Part shown: one piece after another, positions 23,801-34,807 of the stretch
Layout of the letters: the number at the start of each line of letters is the position of its first letter
Numbering within the stretch: the stretch's first letter is position 1
Origin: Kryptolebias marmoratus
Lineage: Eukaryota > Chordata > Actinopteri > Cyprinodontiformes > Rivulidae
Direction of reading: 5' to 3'
DNA: 64,000 nt
Assembly (NCBI RefSeq): GCF_001649575.2
Contig: NC_051452.1
Location: forward strand, 8,942,405-9,006,404
Notes under the pieces: generated by a model
What the model was told of the DNA's origin: nothing
What the model saw: only the letters and a program-made list of their open reading frames with translations
Databases searched by the model: none
Position numbers and translations under genes: made by a program

Positions 23801-25430
23801 AAGAGTTTAAAAAGCTACAGCTTCTTTAACATTTGCTTCCTTTTGCTCTGTTAGTAACATCTGCTCACCAGGAGCAACATGAATGAATAAGCTAAAAGTA
23901 TTTCCTCTAATGTTTTTATTCAATCAGGAATAACTGAAATATTTAACATTATTTAATTGAAGTTTATGAATTGGACGAAACATGTCCAAGATATGAACTC
24001 AGAAGTTGAATTTTGTTGATTTCTTTCAGTTAGAAGCTGAGTGAAGAATTAAAATTCTCACAATATGTTTGATTTTCAATCAGTTGTTAAGGTCTTTTTT
24101 TACAGAACGACTACCAGATGTTCCCATAATAAAGCTTTTGTGCCAACTTAAATGACTCGAAACCACTCTTTCCCTGAACCTAACCATGTAGAAAACTTGC
24201 CTAAACCTCATCAACTTTAGTAACCTTTAGAGCACGAAAACAAAATTACATTTTGGACGTACTCTGATCATTTTTAAAGAAGTAATGACGCAATGACCTT
24301 GTAGAGGAAGAACATTTAGTTTAAAAAAAATAAAATAAGGTGCGATGCTAATATTAATGAAGATATAAACTGCAGACTGGTTTTATTTTCCAAGAACTTT
24401 CAGGTGTTTGATGCATCGTTATATTAAATAAAAATGATGCACAGAATTACACTTCTATTGTGAAGTATTTGGGGGTTAGCCTGTAGCTTTTTCGAGCTCT
24501 AAATCTAAACACAAAATACTACGATGGTGAAACATAAATTTACTCAAGCGTTGCACTTTAACAACTCTGAAAGTTTGTTTTAAAGTTTAACACACATGAG
24601 GGGGGGGGCGACATCTTTAGATTCAAAATTAGCCACAAAATGTAATTTAGCCAAGAAACATCAAGACACTAATACATTTAACAAAAAAAACAGTAAAATG
24701 TTTGGAAAACTCCAACTATTATGAGAAATTTTACAAACTTATCAATCAGAGGATTGTTGGTCTCAAAAAAACAGAAGTAGCCGTTTGGTCAGAAAGGCTT
24801 TTCTATTAAAACAAACCTTTTTGAATAAAGAAATGTTACGTCCTGACTTTAAAAGTCCATATTTCATCTTCAAAAATGAGCATTTCTAGGACAACATGTT
24901 AAAGATATTTGATTTTGAAAGGCAAAATTCAAGGTACTCTTTCAGTGTTACGAAGATCCGTCAAAAAAACCAAAGTAAGAAACTAAATCTGCACTTTGTT
25001 TTTTGTCAGATTAATTAAAGTCTTCTTAAAGTTTGTTTTACCCACAAAAACGAACAAAGTGACTAAAAATAGGTCCACAATGGCAACGGCAGTGATGGAG
25101 ACGTTTGACAAATTTGATTTATTGGTACATATTTACGCTAAGGTTTGTGGAGTAAGATGTACAGATACGTTTGTCAAATCCCTGAGCTGGTTGTAAAACA
25201 GTGGAACGGCACAAACTACACAAAAGATAAGAAATGCAAAGATTTTAGATTCTAATTCAGAATAGCAGGCGACCTATAAGCAGAGTTAAATTAAGATTGG
25301 AGTTCTGAGCGTTAAAACAAGTAAACTTAGCTGAAGTTTTGTTTGAAAGCTGAGCTCTGTCTTCATGGCGCTCAGTTTTTATTCAATTCACTCATATATT
25401 TCTAAACGTCTTCTCTTAGATTCTACGTTT
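23801..25430. other. AT-rich non-coding stretch
   Basis: No gene or recognised repeat is seen apart from short homopolymers and a poly-G run near 24600. Confidence 0.5.
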
Positions 25431-26230
25431 GTCTGATTCCACCATGTTTGTTTACCTGCACAGACTGCAGACAGCCTAATGTAGGTCAATCGTGTGACGC
25501 AACAAAAGCTGCCTAAATAATGGCTGACTAATCAATTGGCCTACGTCTGTATTATTATCCTAACTGTGCATTTGTGAGCTCGGACTTTAGTTTAAATGCT
25601 GCTGACAAACAAAACCGAGCCCCACTCACTTCAAACCTGTTCAAAACTTCTTTTTTAGCGAAACACAACCTTTAGCTGCAGCTGTTGGAGATTTGTGTTT
25701 TCCAACGTTAAACATCAGACTCGAACCTGATCAGATCTCCAGATTATTTAAAAACGTAAACCTGTTAATTTCATCAGTTAATGCTGCTACAGCTCCTAAA
25801 TGGGCTGGAGTTTATTTTCTGCTGAGGGTTTTTATGGCTGGAAAATGAAATCTACTGGATGAAAACAGCTTCAGTTCGGCTATAATCACTTTAAATAACT
25901 GAAGAATGCTGCAAGTAAAGGCGTAATCAGCTGTTTATAGCCACAGCAGCCCAGCTGAAAACCTCTAACATGGCCAACAGAGGGGAAATTGCATCACCTA
26001 AATGAATGCCCTCTGTTCCTGATCATGCGGCCGCATGTTTCTAGTTTCCCCGGCCTGGATGTGCAGAGAGCTGTAAGCTGAGTGAGGGGAGGAAGAGGAG
26101 GAGGAGGAGGGAGGGCCATCCAGGAGAAGATGTATGTAAACCCATTTCCAAACAAATGGGCCAGGCTGCACTGCAACGCAGAGAGGCGCCATAAGCGTCC
26201 GCCGTGCATAATGCCCGCATGAATCAAGAC
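25431..26230. promoter_or_regulatory. possible regulatory sequence, weak
   Basis: Complex stretches occur at 25470-25580 (GGCTGACTAATCAATTGGCC, a palindrome-containing homeodomain-type site) and 25970-26240. A GGA-rich simple tract lies at 26078-26115. No gene is seen. Confidence 0.25.
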
Positions 26231-26404
26231 TTCCCGGCTGCTGAACGTGACCACACAAGCTCCCGCCTGAACGGCACGCGGCCGCCAGCTCGTCGGTACC
26301 AGCCGCCGACCCAAACGCCCCATTACAGCTGTTACAGAAGCCTTGAAACTGGACCCAGCCAGCTTCGCTGCACATATTTGAAGGACGCGTATGATGGACA
26401 CAAA

Positions 26405-26900
26405 GTCGAAAAAAGAAAACTAGAACCATTCATTGTAAGCTTTAGAGAGAGTTTTCCAATTTCCATTGGAAGTTGGAGGAGGTGACATCCTAAAACTGGA
26501 CCACGTCAGCTACTTGACACATATTTACAGGATGTGAGACAATACCGGGAAAAAAAAAATCTAGTTGTCGGTGTCACCTGAGGATATGCCATGTTTACCA
26601 AACCCTTTGTAGAGTTTTCCAATCACCTTTAAAAGTTGGAGGAAGTGATCGTGTCACACGTGTCTGCAGGATGTTGCAGTTGTAGTAAACACGCTAGTTG
26701 TCATCGTCGCCATTTTTAGCAAACTGACGGCCATTTTGAATCAGGTTGACTCCAAAAGATCCATCAGCTGTAGGATGCAGGATGTGTCTGATGGAGACAC
26801 AATTATAAAAACACAGTTTTGTCTTTGTCGCCTAAGGATGCACAGGGGGATGAACCATTTGTAGCAAGCTTCAGTTTTCCGATAACCTGCCAGAAATCAA
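26405..26900 (+). repeat. diverged tandem repeat, ~163-bp unit
   Basis: GAGTTTTCCAAT followed by TTGGAGGA(A/G)GTGA recurs at 26449 and 26612. A related piece (GAACCATTTGTAGCAAGCTT, then AGTTTTCCGAT) lies near 26851-26885. An R300 fragment is embedded between copies. Confidence 0.6.
26695..26790 (-). repeat. R300 repeat fragment, inverted
   Basis: GGCCATTTTGAATCAGGTTG, then CATCAGCTGTAGGATGCAG, is the reverse complement of the central and left parts of the R300 unit. Confidence 0.65.
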
Positions 26901-27599
26901 ACATTAGTCTCCAAACACCTTAATATGACTTGCAATGATTCAGATTCTTTATAAGTTACTGTATACAGGCTAAAAAGATTCTAAACTTCTGATTTGGTCT
27001 TTCGGAGTAAAATTACAGCTAATTCCTTAAACGCTCCAGCAAGCATTAGATTTCTGAATCCAGCCTGCACTGGTCCCATTAGAGCTGTGTATTTTCTGCT
27101 CATTTGCTGAGCATCGTGGAACATCAGACAGATGCCGCGAGGTGATGGCGAGCAGTTTGCTCCACGTACTCCTGCGCGACTTCTGCCGTGACTCTTTAGT
27201 ATTACTCGCACGTGGGGCCGGTTTCCTTGGAAGTGTGGGAATTTTGTGTGCGAGAACGTTCATGCAAAAACACTCGGACACACAGAAACATCCTCCGTGC
27301 GGTTTGCTCCATGCAGGCAGGCAGGCAGGCGGGCTTCACCCCGAGAGGCCTGGCTCTGAGTCAGGACCCCACCAGCAACTCTGGCTGCCCCTCGTACCCC
27401 CCGAGCACGCATGGCAGCAACAGTATACGTGTCTACAAACAAACAAATGTGTTTGCAGGCTCTCGGGAGACTCCACGACGGCTCCACTGTGATGCAACAG
27501 GCCCATCATTTATCCCCCTGATTGGGACTGGATTTGTGCGCTCATAAAGACCAAGAAATGACATTTCTTTCCCTTTCCCCCCCCCCCCTTCCTCATGAA
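26901..27599. other. non-coding, nothing recognised
   Basis: Mixed-composition sequence. Short GGCA-type repeats occur near 27315-27330 and a poly-C run at 27578-27588. No gene is seen. Confidence 0.4.
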
Positions 27600-27810
27600 T
27601 ATAAAAGCCGAGGCAGCACCACCGCTGCCGCCACAACAGGAAAAATTACAGCCCTGTGATTGTATTTGCATTACCTGTAATAGGCAGCATATTGGTGGCT
27701 GTATTTATTGCCTTATCAGCAGCAGCGTGGCTGTAAACATTTGCTGATTTATTAGCCATCCCGGGCTTTGCCCAAACATCACACGTAATTACTCAGCAAA
27801 TAGTGCAAAG
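27600..27810. promoter_or_regulatory. candidate enhancer block with octamer and TATA-like start
   Basis: It begins with TATAAAAG (27600-27607) and continues with complex sequence: an exact octamer ATTTGCAT (27664-27671), ATTACCTGTAATAGG, TTATTGCCTTATCAGCAG, and CACGTAATTACTCAG. Homeodomain-type cores are dense and no ORF or repeat explains the block. Enhancer function is inference. Confidence 0.42.
27664..27671 (-). promoter_or_regulatory. POU octamer ATTTGCAT
   Basis: An exact octamer inside the enhancer-like block, about 7.1 kb upstream of the pou3f3 start codon. Confidence 0.4.
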
Positions 27811-28279
27811 ACGGTATCAGGAATGTTGTTTTGTTGCTTTTGGGCTTGTGCAGAGGATTGACTGGACTTAGCAGGCAGCTTTCGTGTTGGAGGTTGAATG
27901 CATCTATCACAGATGGAGGATCTCTGAGCTTTCTTTTTTCTCTCTCTCTCTCTCTCTCTTCATGCTGCTGGCTCGGACCCAGACATGCCGAAAGCCTCGA
28001 CAGGCAATCAGAGAATGGCTGTTATTTGTACAGCTCTATATCCAGAGTCACTCCTATTGTTGGATGTGGTTACTGTTGTGTTTTTCTCGACTTGAGCACC
28101 CGTTTCCATCCAATTATGGTGTTTGTCTTCTCGAAGACCTCAGTAGCTCCTGCTCCCCCCTCGCCTCCTCTTCTATATTTTTCCTCAAAGTTAGATAGAA
28201 CTGCAGCCATTAAAGTTGGTTAAATGAATAAAAACCTGCAGAAGGGTTTACCCTAGGTGCGCCTGTTCTTCTGTTATCC

Positions 28280-28625
28280 AATTTTACTGGGATTTGGAGT
28301 GATTTGTGCCCAGCTCCCCGAGGGAAATAAATACTTTGATTAATGTAATCCTACGCAGGGAGGTGCCACAACCCCCCTCTTTATCCTTAGGGACCACTAC
28401 TGTTTAACAAACAAAAACAAAACAAAAAAAAAAGCGGGGACTATGGAGAGACGTGCACAGCGCGCCACAAACCAGAAACTGGACGATTTGATTTCCAGCG
28501 GATTTGGAGTATTTATTAATTACTCCGCTTAATACACAGTATCATTCTTGATTAGCATGTGTAATACAGTCTAATAGGACATAAAAATGCCAGCGTGTCC
28601 ATTTGCATAAACAATAAAAGTGAGG
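28280..28625. promoter_or_regulatory. candidate enhancer block
   Basis: Complex sequence with TGATTAATGTAATCC, TATTTATTAATTACTCCGC and TTGATTAGCATGTGTAATAC, ending in a POU/SOX composite at 28601. An A-rich run interrupts it at 28405-28433. Confidence 0.42.
28601..28616 (-). promoter_or_regulatory. POU-SOX composite site
   Basis: ATTTGCATAAACAATA: octamer at 28601-28608 and AACAATA at 28610-28616. Read on the minus strand this is SOX then POU, the order of the classical SOX2-OCT composite (CATTGTT followed by ATGCAAAT), with one extra base between them. It lies about 6.2 kb upstream of the pou3f3 start codon. Confidence 0.5.
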
Positions 28626-29109
28626 CTTGTTTTGATGCCACTCCTGGAAGGTGGGAGGAGGTGCAGGCTTGTGTGTCCACTCTGGTTTTTGCATCAGAAA
28701 GTGGGAGGAAAGACCGTGAGCCTCCTGGTGAACGGTGGGTGGAGGGGACGGGGGGGNCCCCACCCAAACGCACCTTTCTCCTTTCCCTCCTCTGACGCAG
28801 AAAGCTGCACTTCAGTGTATCTTTCCTGATCTGTCGCCTGTCATTCACCTCATCATCAGCCGCCACCGGTGGCTGTTTTACTTTTTGCTGTGTGTGTGTG
28901 TGTGTGCACTTCCTGCTCGTCTCCACATGATTTGTGCATCTTTAAACCTTCTTAATCTTAAATCAAATCACACCTCACTTTCATTTTTTTTACACTGAAG
29001 TCCTTATAAGACATTAAATTTGACTATGTTACGCTTTTTTTTTTGTCTGGAAACCTTAATTTTGTTTGTGTGAAACACTTTTATACCAAAAAATGTTTCA
29101 TTTCGTTCA

Positions 29110-29840
29110 CACACGTCCTTTGAGCTGAAGTCTTACTGTACGATACAGTATGACGCAATACATGATGTGATACGATGTACTGAAATACTTTACAATACGA
29201 TATGTGATGCAGTGAATATACAACAAAATATAAGATTAAACAGTAAAACTGTAAAATAACATTATTGTAAAAGAAAGGAATAGTGTAATGCTGATTTTAA
29301 TTTGGATCCTCTGTTGTTTTTGATAAGAAAACACTGAATTTGTCGTTGAAATAGTTGAATTTGTACAGAATAAAAAGGCTGAAATAGCTGAAAATTAAGA
29401 CGTGTAACCAGGTGGGAATAGTTTACATTTCTGTCTAAAATGTGATCATGTCAAAGGTTATTGTTTGAACATGGTTAAAGTAAACAAATAATGAATTAAT
29501 GAATGAAATGCTATAGAAACCATATGATTTTAAACAATGCAACATAATGAAATACTATACAATATAATATGATACTGATAGGATAAAATAATCTATGGTG
29601 ATATAATAAATGATAAATTGATGCAATATAAAATACTACATGAAAAATTATTAAATATGATACTTAATAAAAGAAAAGATAAGATATGATATGATAAATG
29701 ATACAAAATAAAATACTACACATTATGGAGACAATACGATATAGAATACTCTGTTAAATGATAAATACTTTACGGCCTGATCAAATATAATATAATATGA
29801 TAAAATATTATAAGATGCAATTAATTTAAAATGCTTCATT
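29110..29840. repeat. AT-rich low-complexity GATA/ATAC-type sequence
   Basis: Words such as GATACGATAT, ATAATATGATA and AAATACTACA recur without a fixed period, giving a strongly AT-rich low-complexity tract. Confidence 0.6.
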
Positions 29841-30119
29841 GGGAATCTATTTTGAACTGAGTGCTGCCTTTACAAAAAAAAATAAAAATAAAAAAAGATC
29901 AACAAATAAACTAATAAAGCAACACAAACCTGATCCACCAGTAGGACATGTTGTGCTTGCTACTATTTTAAAATATGCAATTTCTAATGAACTAGTTGTC
30001 AACTTATTGTTGGCATTCCTGATTAGTTTTTTTTTTTTTTTCAATCCAAAACCAGTACAGGTTTTCATGTCTGACCCAAACATCCAATCTTTACCAAAAG
30101 GGTTTTAAAAAGAGCCTCT

Positions 30120-30490
30120 GTCTGCTTTGAATGGGCTGAGAGGAAGACAGGAAGAGAGAAACCTCCTATTCATGTCTGAAATTGAAGGCATGCTTAAAGC
30201 TTGCTCTGATATCCAATGTAGCCCCATTTAATTAACGGTATACATTATCATTTAAGTGCTCCAAGTTCGGCTTTAAATCAGCGTTTGGCCTAACACACGC
30301 TACCTATGTCGGATTAGCAGCTGGACCGAGTGGAAGCAAATAAATTATGTTGCCCACAGGCGACTTTAAGTGTGCCATAATTAAAAAGCGGAAGGAATTG
30401 CGTCAATTTAATCTGAATATGTGGCAGCTACACTTCTGAGGCTGACAGAAGTGGCTGGAATTTATGTCGACGGTGGAAAATCAGCCTTTT
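30120..30490. promoter_or_regulatory. candidate conserved enhancer block
   Basis: About 370 bp of complex, repeat-free sequence with homeodomain cores (CATTTAATTAACGG, GCCATAATTAAAAAGCGG, GTCAATTTAATCTG). There is no coding signal. In texture it is one of the clearest enhancer-like blocks upstream of pou3f3; conservation was not testable here. Confidence 0.45.
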
Positions 30491-30639
30491 TATGAGGGGA
30501 GAGACAATAGATTAATTGATTTTTCTTGTAGTTTTTTTGTCTGCTGATCACTGTAGGTGACGTGCGTTTTAAATCAAATCATCCAAAAAAAAAAAAAAAA
30601 TCTGTCCCGTTATCACTCATTTATAAGTGATAGATTCTG

Positions 30640-30800
30640 CTGCTGATGAATTGGAGCAAGAAATAAATGGCCTCCTGCTACCAATAACCGCGGCTGCATA
30701 ATGCTGCTGCTGCTGATGATGATGATGAAGAAGAGCAACACCCCGAACAGCATGCAGGGAAAATTGCATTGCACTAATTCCCGGGATGATTCATGAATTC
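30640..30800. promoter_or_regulatory. candidate conserved block with CTG/ATG triplets
   Basis: Short CTG and ATG triplet runs (30704-30730) sit inside complex sequence ending GATGATTCATGAATTCTC. No gene is seen. Confidence 0.3.
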
Positions 30801-31104
30801 TCAGTCCTTTAGCTAAAAGTCGTCATATGTTTCCACAAAGACCTACTGGCTGCTGCAGATGGGCCTAAAACTGGGCCTTTTTTTCCAACTGTGGGATCAA
30901 TACAAGCAGATCTAAAAAAGAAAAAGAATGTCTACAAAAAATAGGTACAGCCCTGCAATTAAATCTTTTAGAAAAAAAATCAGATCCGAGCGCTTTTTTA
31001 TTCGTTTGGCACCTAAAACTCCCCAGGTGTGAAAGTTTATTTTAGAAATGTGGTTTTCCCAAATGTCCTAAAAATAGACCCAGGCCCTCAAAAGTGAAAA
31101 TAAA

Positions 31105-31530
31105 CGACTCATGTGCTTGCAGTGCAGAACTACGTAGGAATTCTGCGCATTTTTTGCGAAACTGAAGAAATCGAGAGCAGCGCTGGCGCAAAACAAAAGC
31201 AGCTCGTTTTGTTCTCAATTCGTCTTTGCAAGAGCCGCAATTCGGCTAACAAGTAATGAGAATCAAAAGGTGGAAACGTGACAAAAGGTCGGCACCAGGT
31301 GCGTTCTAGTGAATGTAAACGCTTCATGTACTGTCAGCGCAGAACCACATAGGAATTCTACGCATTTTTGCAAATCTGGAGCATTAAACAGCAGCACTGG
31401 CGCAAAACGAACGCGGTTAATTTGTGCCTGGTTTGTTTCTTTGCAAGAGCAATGATTCGGCTAAGAAAATATTGAGATTCAAGAGGCGTAAATGTGACAG
31501 AAATGGGCATATTTTTGTGCGTTGTGAGCT
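31105..31530 (+). repeat. two diverged tandem copies of a ~215-bp unit
   Basis: Copy 1 (from about 31109) and copy 2 (from about 31324) share TAGGAATTCTGCGCATTTTT-like, GCTGGCGCAAAAC-like and CTTTGCAAGAGC blocks in the same order. A partial third start is suggested near 31620-31665. An exact octamer follows at 31547. Confidence 0.72.
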
Positions 31531-31546
31531 CTGTTTATGGGGCGCC

Positions 31547-31554
31547 ATTTGCAT
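31547..31554 (-). promoter_or_regulatory. POU octamer ATTTGCAT
   Basis: An exact octamer about 3.3 kb upstream of the pou3f3 start codon, just after the 215-bp duplication. Confidence 0.4.
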
Positions 31555-31659
31555 GATGATTGAGCGCGACACCTGGCGGCGCTCGTGATTGAATGGATGC
31601 GTTTCCAGGCGCAGAAAACACAAGACATGTGAGGGCTTTCAATGCAGAGAGGATTCATG

Positions 31660-33890
31660 AGCTAATCCCATAAAATGCGCTATTTTCCAGTTTGGCACAG
31701 GTTGAAGATGGAGTTTAACCTTATTTTTAGTGTCAGAAAAGTTGCAAAATCGTCACATTAAAGTTCCAGCAAATGATTGTTGAGTAATGGCGTTCCCCGT
31801 CCAGCACCGGTGCTGCTGCTGGCCCAGGGAACACCGAGCCCTCTTTTCATCTCCAGTGCACAAACATACAGCTTAATGCGGCCAGTGTTCCCTCTTTTAT
31901 TGGGCTCACCATGGCTACCGGCTGCAGGGCTGAGCAATGCGCTGCCCATCAATGAAGGAGAAGAAGTTAAGCCGTGAGAAAAAGGGGGGAAGAACTCTCA
32001 GCACACAGCTTAGAAAAGGCGACTTCTGCTGAAAAGTTGCGCAGACTGAAAATGTTCAGACGCCCGGATAGCTTGGGGGATGATTTCTTGTAACCAAAAA
32101 AAAACAAATGCTCCAAAACAAAAAAAAAAGTTCATAAGAATTCAAAACTATCAGATTTGGCTCCGTAAACGTCATAACAAACTTTACATCAAGGAGATCG
32201 ATTTATATTAATTTCAAATTGCTGCTGTTGAGCTCTCTGGAGGATTTCACACACACCCTCCCCCCTTCTCCTCTTCTCTCTTTTTTTTCGTGCTTAAAAT
32301 GTGATTGATTGCACTTTTCTCTGGTGGACGTTCACTACAAAACAGCACAGCTTATCCATCCATCTGCTCGCTATTTAAAGAAAGAAGAGGAGGCTTTGGC
32401 GAACCAAAAAAAATAAAAGGCGCAAATTATTGATATCCAAGAGGGACAAATACGGGAAAACGGTTTAAATTTCTGCTTCAAATCTAACTTGGGGTGGATA
32501 TAAGCGCACGTCTGTGCGGGAGTAAGTGTATTTTAAAGGCTGCAGCCGCTGTGGAGCAATGCGCAAGAAAGGAATTGGCGATAAAGCCGCCCGCTCGTCG
32601 TGCGTAAAAACCCCCAGAAATCCACAGAGATTGCTCTTGGCTTACCTTGTGTCCAAAGAAAAAGGTGGAAATCGCTCCACTTTGTCTCCATGTTTGCCTC
32701 CGGATGGTGTATCTCCTTCCCCTACGACTCGGTGCTCCCTAAGATTTTCTTTCCTCTGCCTCAACTGAGCAGGAGCACTCCTCGGCTCCCGCTATTATTT
32801 TCACTAAAATATATGAAAATTTATGCAAATGAAAATCAGCACTAACTGTTCGTCTCTTGTTATACTTGGGGATGATTTTTTTTCCCCTCTCCCCCCCCCA
32901 CTTTCTTTCTGTCCTTTTTTCCCCCCCTCTCTTTGCATATAAAATAAATGAACTCCCCCCTCGTGCAGCAGGGGAACTTGGGGGACCTTTGTATAATAAG
33001 AAGTAGCAAATAAATAATAAATAAACATATATCAGAGAGGAGTGTTCGGTGGGTTTTGACTCGCCTTTCATGTTCTGTACATGGCTGCCCCCCCACACCC
33101 CCATTTTTAAGAGCTTGTATGGTGGAAGGAGCCCTCATATATTCAGTGTAAACAAATCCACGAGGCTCCCTTTTGGTTTGGGTCCAAATGAAATCTTCAG
33201 GGATGAGCTGAATCAAGAGGGAAGGGGGGTGGGATCTCTCTGGCTCATATATTTGTCCTTAAATCCCCATTTGGAAGACAAGTCACTGCGTCATCTTTTT
33301 GGGAGTTTTGAAGGGGGCTCGTGGGGTGATGTTTGGAGGTTGTTAGGACCTGACACGTAGCTTGAGTCAGGTGGAAAAACGCGCGCCAACAAAGGCCCTC
33401 ATTCATTTCTGGTGTTGCGCGTGGTCATCTTAAGGGGACCCTTCCAGCCCTTCGACCCCTCCCACAAATACAGACCCAAAGCTGATCTAAGGTTTTCCAA
33501 ACTTACTTTTTATGTTACAGTGGCGCAACTCAAAACCTTGAATATTTCTGAGCTTCTTTTTTTCTTTCTTTGTTTTTTACGAAGTCTGACCATGCGCTCT
33601 GGCACCTTTTCCGTGGATGTCCCAAAGGGAATCAAACTCCAGAACCGTCACGTGATCAAGTCAAGCTTCCAGATAATTATAAATGTTGTCTTTTGTAATA
33701 ACAGACAAGCTGAATTACCTCAAAACAGCCAATAAAATCGTTTAAATTGGATTCTTTTCCGGGGGAAAAAAAAGACTAAATCTTTTGTTTGATTTTAAAA
33801 GAGGAAAAAAAAATCTTTTATTGACTTCTTCCTTCCTGTTTGTGTATCTCTGTACTATTTACTACCAAGTTGTACTCCCCCCGTTTTGTT
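31660..33890. other. pou3f3-proximal upstream sequence
   Basis: Non-coding. It contains an exact octamer at 32823-32830, C-rich and T-rich runs (32870-32960) and complex stretches at 31750-31970 and 33140-33420. No gene is seen; proximal regulatory content is plausible. Confidence 0.4.
32823..32830 (+). promoter_or_regulatory. POU octamer ATGCAAAT
   Basis: An exact octamer about 2 kb upstream of the pou3f3 start codon. It could mediate auto-regulation (inference). Confidence 0.4.
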
Positions 33891-33904
33891 TGGACCTGCA
33901 ATTA

Positions 33905-34150
33905 AAAACCAGCCAATCGGAACAGCCGGAAGGAGGGTTCGTGCGCCTCGGAGCCAGGCTTGGCGGAGACCTGCCAATCACGCCCCGGGTAACCAATCAA
34001 TGGGCACGCACGCGGGGTAAACACCGCGTCCGTGGCGGGGCGGAGGGTGGAGGAGGGGGTGTATGGGAGGGGCCACGCGGCCTGTCAGGCAGGAGAGAGG
34101 AGGGGGAGAGATATAGAAAGAGAGATGGTGGAGAGAGAGAGAGGAGAGGC
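33905..34150 (+). promoter_or_regulatory. pou3f3 promoter region (candidate)
   Basis: Three CCAAT boxes lie at 33913-33917, 33974-33978 and 33993-33997, and a GC box GGGGCGG at 34037-34043. A purine-rich GAGA tract follows (34090-34150). No TATA box is evident at the expected place. CCAAT plus GC box about 0.8 kb upstream of the start codon fits a leader of roughly 700 bases. The exact transcription start cannot be read. Confidence 0.5.
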
Positions 34151-34155
34151 AGCGA

Positions 34156-34608
34156 ATGAGAAGAGGCTCGCAGGCAGCGCCGCGCACTGTTTCCACTGGA
34201 TTTGTACTTGAATGGGAGTTTGTGGTTTGGCAGGTTTATACACATCAAAACAGAACAAAGAGACAGGCTGCTCTAAGAAAGAAAAAAGGAGGAAGAAGAG
34301 GAGAGGAGAGGAGGGAGAAAAGAATAAAAGCGGAGGGAGAAAAATCTCTGCGACTGAATTACAAAAGAACTGAGGGACACTCTCTGCTCATGTTTTTGCC
34401 ACATCCAGAGGGGACGGATTCTGGAAGAATTTGGGTGTTTTTTCCTGTTTTTGCGCCCACAGAAAGTTTGTTTGGGACGTCGCTTTTTCCCCCTCCCTTT
34501 GAATTTGAATCTCCTAAACTTTCGGACTTGCACATGGTTTCAAAGGGCTTTTGTGTTTTGTTTTTTTGGACGAGCTGGAGTTTATTTCACCGACGCAGAA
34601 GTGGCTGA
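34156..34608 (+). other. possible upstream ORF in the pou3f3 leader
   Basis: An ATG-initiated frame of 150 codons ends 199 bases before the pou3f3 ATG, if transcription starts near 34100. It is lysine/arginine-rich through the GAGGAGA-type tract and has no family resemblance. It may simply be chance in purine-rich sequence. Confidence 0.2.
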
Positions 34609-34807
34609 GCGAGAATGCTGTAAATGCGGGCGGATTCTACCTGGTTTTTGCGTCTTTACGCACGCTGAAAGCTACTTTTTTTGAAGTTTGAATAATTCAT
34701 GAGATTCAATTTGCCTGCTCGATATAAGTGACTGTATAAAAAAGAAGAAGAAGAAGAAGAAAGGGAGGGGGGGGTTCTCCACAAACATATTCATAAGGGT
34801 TGACGGA

